The position numbers and the translations under genes were made by a program. Under the pieces are notes generated by a model. It was not told the DNA's origin, did not search any database, and was given only the letters and a program-made list of their open reading frames with translations. From Prosapia bicincta (Eukaryota > Arthropoda > Insecta > Hemiptera > Cercopidae), in NCBI GenBank assembly GCA_036971475.1, contig JBAIZL010000003.1, forward strand, positions 54,791,842 through 54,855,841: 64,000 nt of DNA, in the 5' to 3' direction. Positions 45,365-56,649 of this stretch are shown one piece after another. Numbering within the stretch: the first letter of the stretch is position 1; every line of letters starts with the position of its first letter.

Positions 45365-46500
45365 TTATTTCAAGAAATAAAGAATAAAAATAAAAAGCAA
45401 AGAAATCTATTGTCAATTAGTTGATATACAGTATAACAATAGCAAATTTGAAGACAAAGCAAGACAAAAATCAAACAACAAATAATAGTCTGCATAAGCG
45501 TGAATAAAAATAAACAGCAGGGGCAAAAGTAAATAAAATAACCTAATGATAATAATCTAAACTATAATATTACAATAAAATTAAATTCTATTGTAAAAAA
45601 TAAAGTAACACATTACAAGAGAAAGATGATAAAATACATAAAAATAAACAATAGCAACATAAAAAACTATCGGTAATAAGTTAGATTTTAAAAGGAAAGA
45701 AGAATAGAAATAAACCCCAAAAGCAACAGAAAAAGTAAACAATAACAGTAATAATAAGCTAGATTATAAATAAGTAAAACCTCTTAAGCACAAAAGCTTT
45801 TAAATCGTAATTAGTTCTACAAGACTAACTCAAGAGAATAAAATTACACCACAGTTGCTCCAAGTTAATATTAAATTATGCATAACAAAAATAAAACAAT
45901 ACGTAGACAATAAAATCAGAACAATAAATGAAACAAAACAAAAAGGAAGGAATGAAAATTATCTTTTATGACTAATTTTAAAAATACTTTACTAAGTGAA
46001 TACGTAATTGTTTACTTCAAAACATTCGTTCCTTTTACGAAGCTAACCCTCTACTGGCGGCATCGGTTAGGAGTAAAGGCTCTAACGAGAATGGGTTTAT
46101 GACTGTGGAATGGAGTGGGTCGTTTGAGTTGTGTGTCATATATTAGAATAGGCTGTTGGCTTCAAAATTATTTTTATGAGTTTTATTGTAAGGAAATGCT
46201 GATTATAATATCATTAAATCGTAACATTACTAAGTTGAAACAGAAATATTTTACAAAGGTAAGATAAGATAAATAAAACAATAGACATGACAACCAAGTC
46301 AAAAGATTGCAATTAAACAAACAATAATACAAGGAACCTAGCTGCAATAACAGCAAAACTGAAAGAAAAACTGTATTTCTGTAAAACAGACTGACACAGA
46401 GTACAGCAAGGACACAGAGGACAGTTTCTTGCATCGCTATAAATTATCGCGTTGTAAAGAAATTTATTTTTTATTTTCGTGACGAATACATTAATTTGTA
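45365..46500. repeat. A-rich low-complexity region
   Basis: Plus strand dominated by AATAAAAATAAA-like words with CAA/TAA variants. No gene. A similar A-rich stretch at 47560-47850 precedes a PLE. Confidence 0.6.
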
Positions 46501-47560
46501 AATGCAGTCTGATGGTTAGGGAAGTGTGAGGGATAAGAAGGGAGAAGGGTGGGGGTATTAATCTCCACTGATACTGGAGGATGAGAGATGAGAAAGCTGC
46601 TTCCTTGCGTATACCGAAGTGGCGGAGAGGGGTTTATAGGCTTGGGGTACGGTCCTGACGAAAACAGTTCTGACGGATCAGTCCGAACAATCAGGCTAAG
46701 CAGCTATGAGAGTGTTTACTTTGGAAGCTACAACCTCTTCCGAACTCGTACCAACACGTCAGAACTTTTCCATGGTTCTAATCGCGTTGATTTTTACACA
46801 TCGTTGTGACGACGGACTCACTTGTTATCTCTACATTTCCAATGCACCCAAATTTTGTTGCTCCTTCTTTTATAGTAATTTTCGAGGATAAACAATTATA
46901 AATTGATTTGATCCACTACATATTCCCCGTGTAAGTCCACCGAAAGGCGATATTCGCACCAGTGGTACCTACTTTGTATTATTTCCGTTACATATGTGAT
47001 TTCACGCATTGACCAACCATCCCGCAGTGTGATACAGCTAACATCTCATACTAAAGTATAAAACATAAAGGAAGAAAAGAGAAAGAGACAGCCGGAGATA
47101 GAGCAGAGAGGACGATGCAAGTTGGGAAACCGCATCCACCCCTCTCTCTACTGGCCACAACCAATCAAGCGGCACAAACGGAGACCGCGGAGGGAATTGC
47201 AGGCAATAATCAGTCCAGAACAAAGGGGTCAAAACATAAATCACCCTTTCGCCTATTAGTATGGAAAGCGAAAGGGTTCCCCGTTTCTCTTGTTAAAAAA
47301 AATGTAACTTACAGCTGACTTGTTTGTCAGCGACTTGGACGTTCTGCTGATTCGGATACCTGTTTCTATCGATCCCACGATACACTGTAACTTGTTTGTT
47401 CAACGTTACAGTAGGTAGGGCCTTTAGTGTAGGGGTGGTCTCACTTGACCTAACCTAACAATAAGACGTCAGACGCATAGACGTCTCTAGAGCTGTTGCA
47501 GTACAACTGTTTCAATTGGCGAAAACCAATTTTGGTTATCATCGCCAATCAACGGTAGTG
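46500..47560. other. GC-richer stretch, no supported gene
   Basis: Frames at 46588-46809 and 47115-47318 have no known domain. It could hold an untranslated first exon or promoter of the b561 gene, which lies upstream on this side, but nothing proves it. Confidence 0.3.
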
Positions 47561-47939
47561 ACAAATGCAAAATAATTTAAATAAACCCAAAAAATATTTT
47601 TTTTAAAACAAAATACAAAACATAACAAATAAATTAAGCCTAAATTAACAAAATACTATAAGAAAACAGTATTAAAACTTAACAATAACAATAGATGTAA
47701 TAATAATTATACAACTATAAATAACAATACAAAATATAACACAATAAATAACAAAATAATAACAACGAAAAATATAACAGTAAACAAATAATAACAATAA
47801 ATAAAAACACAACAATAAGTAGCAATTATCAGTAGTGTCCAAAGCGAAATTTGTCTACAATACATAGAAAACACCAAGATACTCCAAAACAATACACACG
47901 CACTACCACACGCACAATTTACTGGCACTACCAGTAAAT

Positions 47940-48840
47940 TAGGAGATCCAATGCGAAAATCTCTTCACCTACAATAATAAAATACATCCAAAACTCCACT
48001 TCACTTCAGAAATTGAAACCAACCGATCCCTAAACTTCCTCGACCTAACCATAACAAAAAGCCACACATAAAAACACAGTTTCAACATTTACAGGAAACC
48101 CATAACGACCGACACACTTATCCACAACACCTCAAACCACCCTATCCAACACAAACACGCCGCCTTCAGATTCATGCTCCATAGACTTAAAGAAGTCCCA
48201 ATGACCACAGAAAACATAAAGAAATAGACACAATTAAATATTTAGCATACACAGATGGATACATCACCACAATAATAGACAAACTATGGTACAAAATACA
48301 AAAAAACACTACTAGAATTAACACTACAGACAGGGAAAACAAATACATCACATTACCATACATAAACAAAACAACAAACAAAATAGCCCGCAAATTTCAA
48401 AAAAATAGCATACAAAACTAATAACAAGTTACAATACAAAATACAACACGACACCAACAACAGAGATAAACTACACGCACCATGCGTATACAAACTAAAC
48501 TGCGACGAATGTAACAAATTCTATAATTGACAAATAGATAGCAGCTTTAAACAAAGAGTCGAGGAACACAAACAGAACACCAACCCAACATTTTACAATC
48601 ACATAAAAGATACAGGACACAAATATACAGACATTTACCATAACCTAGAAATCCTACACATCAACAAAAAAAAGTACCACATCCCAACACACTATACAAT
48701 ATGAAATTTACAAACATACAAAAACACAAAGTACGAACATATTAAACAAAAAAACCCAATAAAAATCACACATACTCTTTGATACTATCAAAAACCTGCA
48801 TTTAAAACCATCATCACATGACCAGACATCTCCAAGCAGA
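47940..48840 (+). pseudogene. PLE: reverse transcriptase end, linker and GIY-YIG (family C), broken
   Basis: Plus-strand pieces read LHFTSEIETNRSLNFLDLTI, FNIYRKPITTDTLIHNTSNH and PIQHKHAAFRFMLHRLKEVP, the last part of the PLE reverse transcriptase. Linker sequence, KLNCDEC and the FYNHIKDTGHKYTDIYHNLE region of GIY-YIG follow. The YIG strand is damaged. Many stops and frame changes. It ends just before the hammerhead motif C1. This is the copy reaching furthest into the reverse transcriptase in the window. Confidence 0.8.
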
Positions 48841-48886
48841 AGACACTGATGAAGATCGCCACATAGCGATCGAAAACGTTCTGTCT
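48841..48886 (+). ncRNA. Hammerhead ribozyme motif C1
   Basis: Stem I AGACA/TGTCT, core CTGATGA, stem II GATCGC/GCGATC with loop CACATA, GAAA, self-complementary stem III ACGT, cleavage dinucleotide TC (cut predicted after 48881). All conserved residues are present. It is the strongest example in the window. Confidence 0.72.
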
Positions 48887-48889
48887 CAG

Positions 48890-49545
48890 TAAGTTTTAAC
48901 AAATTAACAAAATTTAAAGTTCGGATAGTCATAAACTATTGTTTAAGTGATTAAATAATTATTAATAACGCTACAACAAGAGAATAAAATATAATAAAAT
49001 TAAATAATTAAACATCTATACACAAAACACACACACAAAGAAACATATCTAGAAATTACAATACAAGCACGAGCTTGAATAAATCTAAATAAGTTATAGA
49101 TATTTATAATGACGAAGCTTCTTGGCTGATTTAAAACATCCGTAAATAATTGTAGCGTCACAGTTGTTTAACCAGTCGAAAGCCTTAATAAATGCGATAG
49201 GAAGTGATAGTAAAGTGCAATGGCGTCAGTTTTAAAATAGTAACAAAACCTTAACGATCCTATCAAGCTATCTGCTCTTGCTAAGGGGTGACAGTGCGCG
49301 ATTGTCACCACACCGTGTTCGCTTCGGACAAAGTAGGTCTACATGAGGGAGAAGTAAGCTGTATGCATGAAGTAGACTCATTATGTACCATTGTCATAAA
49401 AGCGTGTCTGTCCATTTCAACCAAAACTGTGGAATAAGAAGGATAGGGGAAAAAGTGGAATAAATGTGGAGCTAAAGACCTCACGTTTGTTTCACTCCCT
49501 GAAATTGTTCAAGTACCTTCCTTTTTTTTGTCTCCTGTTCAATAC
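48890..49545. other. Nothing recognised
   Basis: AT-rich with no domain or repeat match in the window. Confidence 0.4.
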
Positions 49546-49547
49546 TT

Positions 49548-50665
49548 TTGTTGAAGTCATTCTGTATTTTCTCCTTTCATTCTCTTCTATTTCCCTCATC
49601 TCTCTAACTGTTCCTCTCGCCTCTTTTAACTGTCTCCATTCGTTGTTACTGCTACCATGTTTCACTACACTGCCTTTATCTCTTTCTGATCAATATAATA
49701 TTCTTAAAGTTATTCTGTGTTTTCTCCTTTATCCTCTTCTATTTCCCTCATCTCTCTAACTGTTCCTCTCGCCTCTTTTAACTGTCTCCATTCGTTGTTA
49801 CTGCTACCATGTTTCACTACACTGCCTTTATCTCTTTCTGATCAATATAATATTCTTAAAGTTATTCTGTGTTTTCTCCTTTCATTCTCTTCTATTTCCC
49901 TCATCTCTCTAACTGTTCCTCTCGCCTCTTTTAACTGTCTCCATTCGTTGTTACTGCTACCATGTTTCACTACACTGCCTTTATCTCTTTCTGATCAATA
50001 TAATATTCTTAAAGTTATTCTGTGTTTTCTCCTTTCATTCTCTTCTATTTCCCTCATCTCTCTAACTGTTCCTCTCGCCTCTTTTAACTGTCTCCATTCG
50101 TTGTTACTGCTACCATGTTTCACTACACTGCCTTTATCTCTTTCTGATCAATATAATATTCTTAAAGTTATTCTGTGTTTTCTCCTTTCATTCTCTTCTA
50201 TTTCCCTCATCTCTCTAACTGTTCCTCTCGCCTCTTTTAACTGTCTCCATTCGTTGTTACTGCTACCATGTTTCACTACACTGCCTTTATCTCTTTCTGA
50301 TCAATATAATATTCTTAAAGTTATTCTGTGTTTTCTCCTTTCATTCTCTTCTATTTCCCTCATCTCTCTAACTGTTCCTCTCGCCTCTTTTAACTGTCTC
50401 CATTCGTTGTTACTGCTACCATGTTTCACTACACTGCCTTTATCTCTTTCTGATCAATATAATATTCTTAAAGTTATTCTGTGTTTTCTCCTTTCATTCT
50501 CTTCTGTTTCCCTCATCTCTCTAACTGTTCTTCTCGCCTCTTTTAACTGTCTCCATTCGTTGTTACTGCTACCATGTTTCACTACACTGCCTTTATCTCT
50601 TTCTGATCAATATAATATTCTTAAAGTTATTCTGTGTTTTCTCCTTCATCCTCTTCCACTTTCTT
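49548..50665. repeat. 153-bp tandem array, about 7 units
   Basis: The unit runs from TATTCTGTGTTTTCTCCTTT through CTGATCAATATAATATTCTT. Starts are near 49558, 49711, 49863, 50016, 50169, 50322 and 50475, with an incomplete eighth. Inner units are almost identical; outer ones diverge (one 1-base deletion near 49732), and 50640-50890 holds a strongly diverged unit or two. The pyrimidine-rich strand has no stops because 153 is a multiple of three, giving an apparent 349-codon frame, which I regard as an artefact. Confidence 0.95.
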
Positions 50666-50899
50666 CGTATCTAACTGTTCATCTCTTCTTTAGCTCTCTC
50701 CATACGCTGTTACTGCAAACGTGTTTCACCATACTCTCTTTGTCTTCTACTCAATACTTTCCTTGAACTCACTCTGGATTTTCTTTTTTCACTACCTTCT
50801 GTCCCCATCGTTTTTAACTCTTCCCCTTGTCTCTTACTCTTGTCATTCTCTATCTGTCCCCAAGCGCTGTTACTGCAAATTTGTTTCAGCATTTTGTCA

Positions 50900-51795
50900 T
50901 AGGCTATCGTATAATTGACGTCACTACTAAAATTCTACGTCAGAACTATTTTTCGCGGTAAATAGTTGTCAGCTGTAAAGAATCGTTCGATATCCGTCAC
51001 GTCAGACGGCGTAACTGTCAGCGTTACGCAACGTTACGTGTCTGCAGGAAACACAGCGCGAGCGGCCAACCAACAATGGCTGACCCGTCGACACCCGGGG
51101 TAGCGAACCGGAGCACAATCAGTGGACAAAACACCGGCTGGATAAAGGAGACGAGACAATGCCTTATTCCTTTCGGCATTTAAGGCGGAAGGTTCAAACT
51201 AATATGGACTACTCCAGTATTAATTTTTTACATCGGGTTTATTAAAATGGTTGTCATTAACAAGTCTGTAATGTTTGCCGAGTTACCGTCGACGACGGGT
51301 AAAGTGTTTACAAAATCCATTTTAATGCCAGGTCGTCGCCTTCATTAACCCCCCCCCCTCAGAGTCTTCTTCACACAAGAACTCTCAGGATAGGGCTTGA
51401 TTCTTTATATAAAGATACCATATTAATGTTACTGTCATATCTAGTGAATATACAATGTATGTTGGTAAACAAAACTAATATTGTACATGCTTACTCAACT
51501 GAAAAATAATTTACCAATTTCTGCCCCTCCCTTAGGTGTTTTCTTGCTTATGCAACAAGAAAAGACCGACAGAGTTTCTAGAACCTTCTATTTCCAACTG
51601 ACCAGTGCTAAATAAAAACTTTACATCCGATCTGCAGCTCCTATTGGCCGTTCCACACCGGTCCTTAGGGGAACTTGTGATTTTTCAGTTCCTCAGTAAA
51701 CTCTAAGCCCTAGGGAAATGTTTGCTTATCAAGTCTGCATTAAGCTCAATGCCCTTAGGGAAACATAAGTGCCTTTCAGATATTCAGTAAGACTT
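50900..51795. other. GC-rich island near 51000-51180, otherwise unremarkable
   Basis: CpG-rich sequence with AACAATGGCTGACCCG (51074-51089), a good translation-start context but only about 35 codons open. It may be a promoter or first exon of an unseen gene. No splice donor was found in frame. Confidence 0.3.
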
Positions 51796-51800
51796 TAGAG

Positions 51801-52267
51801 CAGTGGCTCCCTAACGTTTTCGTTTCACGTACCCTTGAAAAAAATTTTCCAATGAAAAGTACCCCCCCCCATTCCTCCTCGACGTGGTTAAGACGATGAG
51901 TGGTTGCCTGACTGCCTTGTAAGTAATTGGTGGATACGATACTTTTGTGTGGGCAACAGGACTGTTGGTTCACTGAAAGTTTCCTACCATCAAATCATCG
52001 ACACATTTCTGCATTTGTATTGTTCACCTAAATCCGGAATAGATGTTTCCCATCGCCGTTCTATTCTGTGCTTTCAGTAGCATACAAACATACAAGCTTC
52101 ACGCAATTTCCGATCAACAACACCTCAACTATCTAGTGCCACCTCGTATTTGTTTCAAATCTAAAGTGTGACATATTGATGTCCGCCATTACTGGTATTA
52201 TGTTCGTGTCCCCCCCAGGCTTCTACGTACCCCTGGGGGTACGCGTACCACAGGTTGAGAACCGTTG
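51801..52267. mobile_element. hAT-type MITE with exact 8-bp target duplication
   Basis: The left end CAGTGGCTCCCTAACG and the right end, read inward as CAACGGTTCTCAACCTGTGG, are imperfect terminal repeats. CTTTAGAG is duplicated exactly at 51793-51800 and 52268-52275. Interior ACGTACCC/GGGGTACG blocks are inverted. Noncoding. Confidence 0.88.
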
Positions 52268-52447
52268 CTTTAGAGTAACATAAAAGCCTTTGTATGTACA
52301 GTAACTCCACGATTATATAGAATATTATCCCCAAAGACGATTTTAGAATCTTTAAAAGTGGAACTACAGAACACTTTATGTATCATTAAACTGTCTAAGT
52401 GTACTGCACACGCTCTCTCTCTCTTTCAATATTTCACAGCGCACCAC

Positions 52448-52454
52448 GCGCGCG

Positions 52455-52513
<59 letters not shown>
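52448..52513. repeat. (CT)n(CA)n microsatellite
   Basis: A compound run preceded by a short CGCGCG stretch. Confidence 0.95.
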
Positions 52514-52514
52514 C

Positions 52515-53345
52515 CTGGAAAATAAGAATTTAATTATCATGATATTCTTTTTTTAATAAAAGAATCATTGTCTTTGGCATCAATACTTTCCTTATAGACA
52601 AAAGTAAGTAAAGCAATCTTGAATTAAAGCCATTTCCGGTTGAGTTTTCTCCAATATAATAGATGTAGAATGCAAGTCCTAACATGGTCAATTTATCTAC
52701 GACGACCGACAAAGTAAAGAGAAATGCTTAGAAAGTATGACAATAGGTTAATAGCATAGTCGGAGAAACGTGACTGCAGGTTTATGGTATTGTCTCCATT
52801 GGCACATGTGAGCGGAGCGAGTGAATCATTCATTGCCAGGGGAAAACATTTTCTCTTATGGAAATGTACTTTTTATACGAATCTTAAAACATTTCGTAAA
52901 GATGTAAGAAATTGGTTAATTCCGTGTCCATTTTTTTACAAAAGAAGATAGCCTAGATAAAAAGGGTATAAATGGATCAGGGCAACTCGGATGGTACTCA
53001 GGTACCCACAAACAGCTGCTGTTGTTTGTTGCGGTTGGCAGTTTCAGTTTGTTGTCAAAAAACCAACCTTATGTCACAGATATAATTTAAAATATACCAC
53101 TTAATTATCAAAATTACAAAATATCTATAAACTTTATAATAATAATTATAGAATAATATAATTATTATAATATAATATAAGATAATATAGAATAATTATA
53201 ATATATAGAATAATTCTATATTCATAATATTTTAATAATTTATGTAAAATATTTTTAATAGCATTTATATTACAACTTTTAATATTTATGTACAATAATA
53301 AATTAAGAATTGATTAGATTATACATTATTCTAATCACTTATAAT
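52515..53345. other. Nothing recognised
   Basis: AT-rich, with an ATAATATA-type low-complexity tract at 53130-53230. Confidence 0.45.

Positions 53346-53349
<4 letters not shown>

Positions 53350-53430
<81 letters not shown>
53350..53430. repeat. (GT)n(GA)n microsatellite
   Basis: A compound dinucleotide tract. Confidence 0.97.
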
Positions 53431-53435
<5 letters not shown>

Positions 53436-53869
53436 TGAATACGCTACTACTCACCACTTGAACTCGTAAAAACAAAAAAAAAACAAAATGCAATTTAATT
53501 TTAATATTTTTGCGTTTATTTTTGTCGCGATAGTATAGTTTTTTATATGTTATATTAACGTTTTAGTTCTGCATTACATTGGCATAACCCTAAAGATTAA
53601 TCTGTAAATGTCGAAACACATAGATGTAGCCACAGAAGAAATGATATCACCTATTTCTAGTACCAGAGGATCTTCACAAGTTCCTTCCGAAATTCCACCT
53701 GTAGTCAACCTGATCTGCCTTATACTTATAGTCAGTAGGAAGTGTAATGGGGGGCGGCGTCTGACCTGACTCTTCAGAGGTGCACCCTGTACATCGCCAA
53801 GGCAAGGGATGTTACCGGCATACAACGATGACTCCGTTTATAGCATTAGAATGGCTCAGGAGAGCAGGG

Positions 53870-54050
53870 TAGAGCTGCCTTTCTTGGGCGATGCTGTATT
53901 TAAGAAAGGTATTAAACCAGGCTCCAATTTACTTATTGTCACAAAATGAGTCGTCATGGAAACGGAAATACTGGACAAAAACTCTTTGGCGATAACGGGA
54001 ATCGAACCCAGGATCTTTAGGTTAGTAGTCAAATATTCCATTCACTAGAT
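53870..54050 (-). mobile_element. tRNA-derived SINE, head region
   Basis: Minus strand: an A-box-like TCTAGTGAATGGA and a perfect B box GGTTCGATTCC (53998-54008) at tRNA-like spacing, with GACTACTAACCTAAAGATCC between, then a non-tRNA body. The 5' edge is cut by the hAT element starting at 54051. Pol III promoters of this kind mark SINEs. The anticodon arm is poor, so it is not a functional tRNA. Confidence 0.45.
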
Positions 54051-54714
54051 CAGTGTTTTTCAAAGCCCATCTTGGCAAAATATTTCACCACGCCTTACCC
54101 TCTGCCAACGCGAAATGAGTTTACGAAAAAGTAAGCTTGTGGTCACTATCTATAAACGAAAAAACATTTACACTAATTTTCTTCGACTCACTTTTATATT
54201 GGAGAAGAGGGCCTTGACAAAAACATCAAATAACTTATAGGCTACCTATATAAAACCGTCTTGTAGAATTTGAAAAGGGAATTATTATTTCTCGCCAAAA
54301 AAACTTAATGAAAACATAAATGTGTATCAAAAATTTATTTTTAAATGCAGCTACTGTTGAGGCCAATTTGGAAACCGATCTAAAAGAAAATCTATTGGAA
54401 TTATTTACTGATGGAATGTTGCCCTTGAAACTCAAGTTAGTCACCTTGGTTACTTTTTCGTTAAAGAGTAAACAGAATATCCAAAATAAACTTCAGAACC
54501 TTTGAAATGTTTTATTCCATTTTCCATGTGCAGCTTGTGCGAAGTGACGTTTTCCACGGCTCAAATTAAAGACAAAGAAATCGCTTGAATTTGTAAAATG
54601 GTCAAATTCTCTTCTAATCAAGAACGGATGAGTGGTGGGAATATTGATCAACAAATAGGTGCAACCGTCACATTAACATGTAGGGGGTCGCGACCCACAG
54701 GTTGACAAACACTG
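54051..54714 (+). mobile_element. Decayed hAT element
   Basis: The left end CAGTGTTTTTCAAAGCCC and the right end, read inward as CAGTGTTTGTCAACCTGTGG, are terminal repeats of hAT/Charlie type. The flanks CACTAGAT and GACTAGGC are a decayed 8-bp duplication (5 of 8 match). Confidence 0.7.
54320..54600 (+). pseudogene. hAT transposase C-terminal remnant
   Basis: The frame includes NAATVEANLETDLKENLLEL and FTDGMLPLKLKLVTLVTFSL, resembling the region before the hAT dimerisation domain of ZBED/SCAND3-like transposases. After a stop at 54503, pieces reading FHFPCAACAK and RLKLKTKKSLEF match the layout of the LPFxTTYLCExxFSxLxxIKTKKRNRL block in degenerate form. Only the C-terminal tenth of a transposase remains, with several stops. 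Identification is from pattern memory. Confidence 0.5.
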
Positions 54715-54719
54715 GACTA

Positions 54720-55100
54720 GGCTACACAGAGACAAATTCTGTAAATTAACTTTTTTTTAAATTCTGTATTGTATAGGTTCAAATGAAACTCGGTTTTATT
54801 TATAAATTATATGTAAAGAACAAATTAAGACTTTGATGTAGCCATGTGGAATTTTAGGCCCAAAGCAAGAACTAGGTAGAAATTGGCGCTGCACTGGCTC
54901 TGAAGTGTAAAGAAAATCATCACTCGAGTGGCCAAGGTAGCTTTTTGTAATTATATGGAGATCAGCTACTACACTATTATCGGTTACAAACGATGCCAAA
55001 AGAACACTATTTTGGAAATATGATGTTGAAAATTCACTAACACACAAACACCCTCTAAGCTGATATTTATTTATTCTAATGGCAAGTACAAAAGAACATT
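54720..55100. other. Nothing recognised
   Basis: The minus-strand frame at 54796-55047 has no known domain. Confidence 0.4.
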
Positions 55101-55102
55101 AG

Positions 55103-55570
55103 TTATACACTCTGTAATAAACCTCGAGCTTCCCAGTATCGTTCATGTTCAGTTGTTTTTGATAGTGCTGGACACTCCTTAAGGTGACTTCTATCCATGT
55201 GTTGTTCTTGTTGGCATAGGCTGCAGTATGGGTCCTCAGCTAGTCCAATGCGGTATAGGTGTTTTCGTAGAAGGTCGTGTCCTGTAATGAGGCGGAAGGT
55301 GGCAACTGCTACGTTTCTAGGGCCCTCAGGTGTTGTCGTTATGGCATCTTCACATTGTTTCCCTTGTGTACGTTCCACTATATCTTTTACATGTTGGATT
55401 TTGATGGCTTTTTTAATTTGTAATCTTATTGTGTTACAGGAAACTTGTGTTTTTTGTTCTTGTTTTATTTCAGTACCATTTTAGCAAGGATGTCTGCCTG
55501 CTTATTTCCAGTCACACCACAGTGACCAGGAATCCACTGTAGTAAGCTAATGCATGTGGTAGTGTGTTTG
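55103..55570 (-). pseudogene. Non-LTR retrotransposon RNase H and C-terminal tail
   Basis: The minus strand reads LQWIPGHCGVTGNKQADILA, the last conserved block of an element-encoded RNase H (HCGVxGNxxAD). Then, after a frame change near 55450, RNVAVATFRLITGHDLLRKH, LYRIGLAEDPYCSLCQQEQH and MDRSHLKECPAL follow: the CxxC...H...C tail typical of I/R1/Jockey-group reverse transcriptase proteins. It ends with a stop at 55103. The upstream reverse transcriptase is missing. Confidence 0.85.
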
Positions 55571-55872
55571 TGTTCAGGATTCTGCATTTATGATAAAGGT
55601 AGTAACATACATGTTCCCTGGTAAAGGAGGTATTTTGTCCTCGCGTGTATAAAGTGGGCTGATGTACACTCCCCTCTAATGGGATTATAGCGAGGTCCTT
55701 CCGTCACTCCTTATAAGAATAAAGACCAGGAGAAACATTGGTAATCTATCTGAATAAACTTTTTTTTCTTAAATTTTATAGTCCATTACTTTCGGCGAAT
55801 CTTATTAATCACTTAAACAATAGTTTATGACTATCTGAACTTTGAATTTAGTAAATTTGTTAAAACTTACTG

Positions 55873-55918
55873 AGACAGAACGTTTTCGATCGCTATGTTC
55901 CGATCTTCATCAGTGTCT
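55873..55918 (-). ncRNA. Hammerhead ribozyme motif C2
   Basis: Stem I AGACA/TGTCT, core CTGATGA, stem II GATCG/CGATC with loop GAACATAG, GAAA, self-complementary stem III ACGT, TC. All core residues are conserved. It lies 3' of a minus-strand PLE. Confidence 0.68.
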
Positions 55919-56643
55919 TCTGCTAGGAGATGTCTGGTCAAGCGGTGTCGTTTTTAAATGTAGGTTTTCGATAGTATCAAAGAGTATGTGTGATTTGTAT
56001 TGTGTTTGTTCGTTTAATATGTTTGTACTTTGTGTTTCTGTGTGTCTGTAAATCTCATATTGTTCTAGTGTGTTGAGATGTGGTCTTTTTTTGTTGATGT
56101 GTAGGATTTCTAGGTTTAGGTAAATGTCTGTGTTCTTGTGTCCTGTATCTTTTATGCGGTTGTAAAATGTTGAGTTGGTGTTCCTCGACTCTTTGTTCAA
56201 ATTTGCGACCTGTTTGTCCAATGTAGAATTTGTTACATTCGTCGCAGTTCAATTTGTATACGCCTGATGCTTGTAGTTTATCCTTGTTGTTGGTGCTGTG
56301 TTGTATTTTGTTTTGTAACTTGTTATTAGTTTTGTATGCTATTTTGTATCCTATTTTCTGAAATTCGCGGGCTATTTTGTAGTTGTTTTGTTTATGTATG
56401 GTAATGTGATATATTTGTTTTCCCTCTCTTTAGTATTTTTTTGTATTTTGTACCATAGTTTGTCTATTATTGTGGTGTTGTATCCATTTGTGTATGCTAG
56501 ATATTTAATTGTGTTTGTTCTTTGTTTATGTTTTCTGTGGTCATTGGGACTTCTTTAAGTCTATGGAGCATGGATCTGAAGGCAGCGTGTTTGTGTTGGA
56601 TAGGGTGGTTTGAGGTGTTGTTGATAAGTGTGGCTGTCGTTTT
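55919..56643 (-). pseudogene. PLE: reverse transcriptase end, linker and GIY-YIG (family C), broken
   Basis: Minus strand: TATLINNTSNHPIQHKHAAF and RSMLHRLKEVPMTTENINKE (reverse transcriptase end), then linker, ASGVYKLNCDECNKFYIGQT (GIY and YIG strands), GRKFEQRVEEHQ, and DTGHKNTDIYLNLEILHINK. Stops and frame changes are spread through it, but GIY, YIG, Arg and Glu-His are all readable. It is followed 3' by hammerhead C2. Its parallel with 47940-48886 confirms the family layout. Confidence 0.82.
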
Positions 56644-56649
56644 TTTTTA

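Noticed and set aside
49717..50766. 349-codon hydrophobic frame
   Set aside because: It is the translation of a 153-bp tandem repeat; the repeat length being a multiple of three explains the openness.
51074..51185. ATG in good context in a CpG-rich stretch as first exon of a gene
   Set aside because: Only about 35 codons, no in-frame donor site and no recognisable protein.
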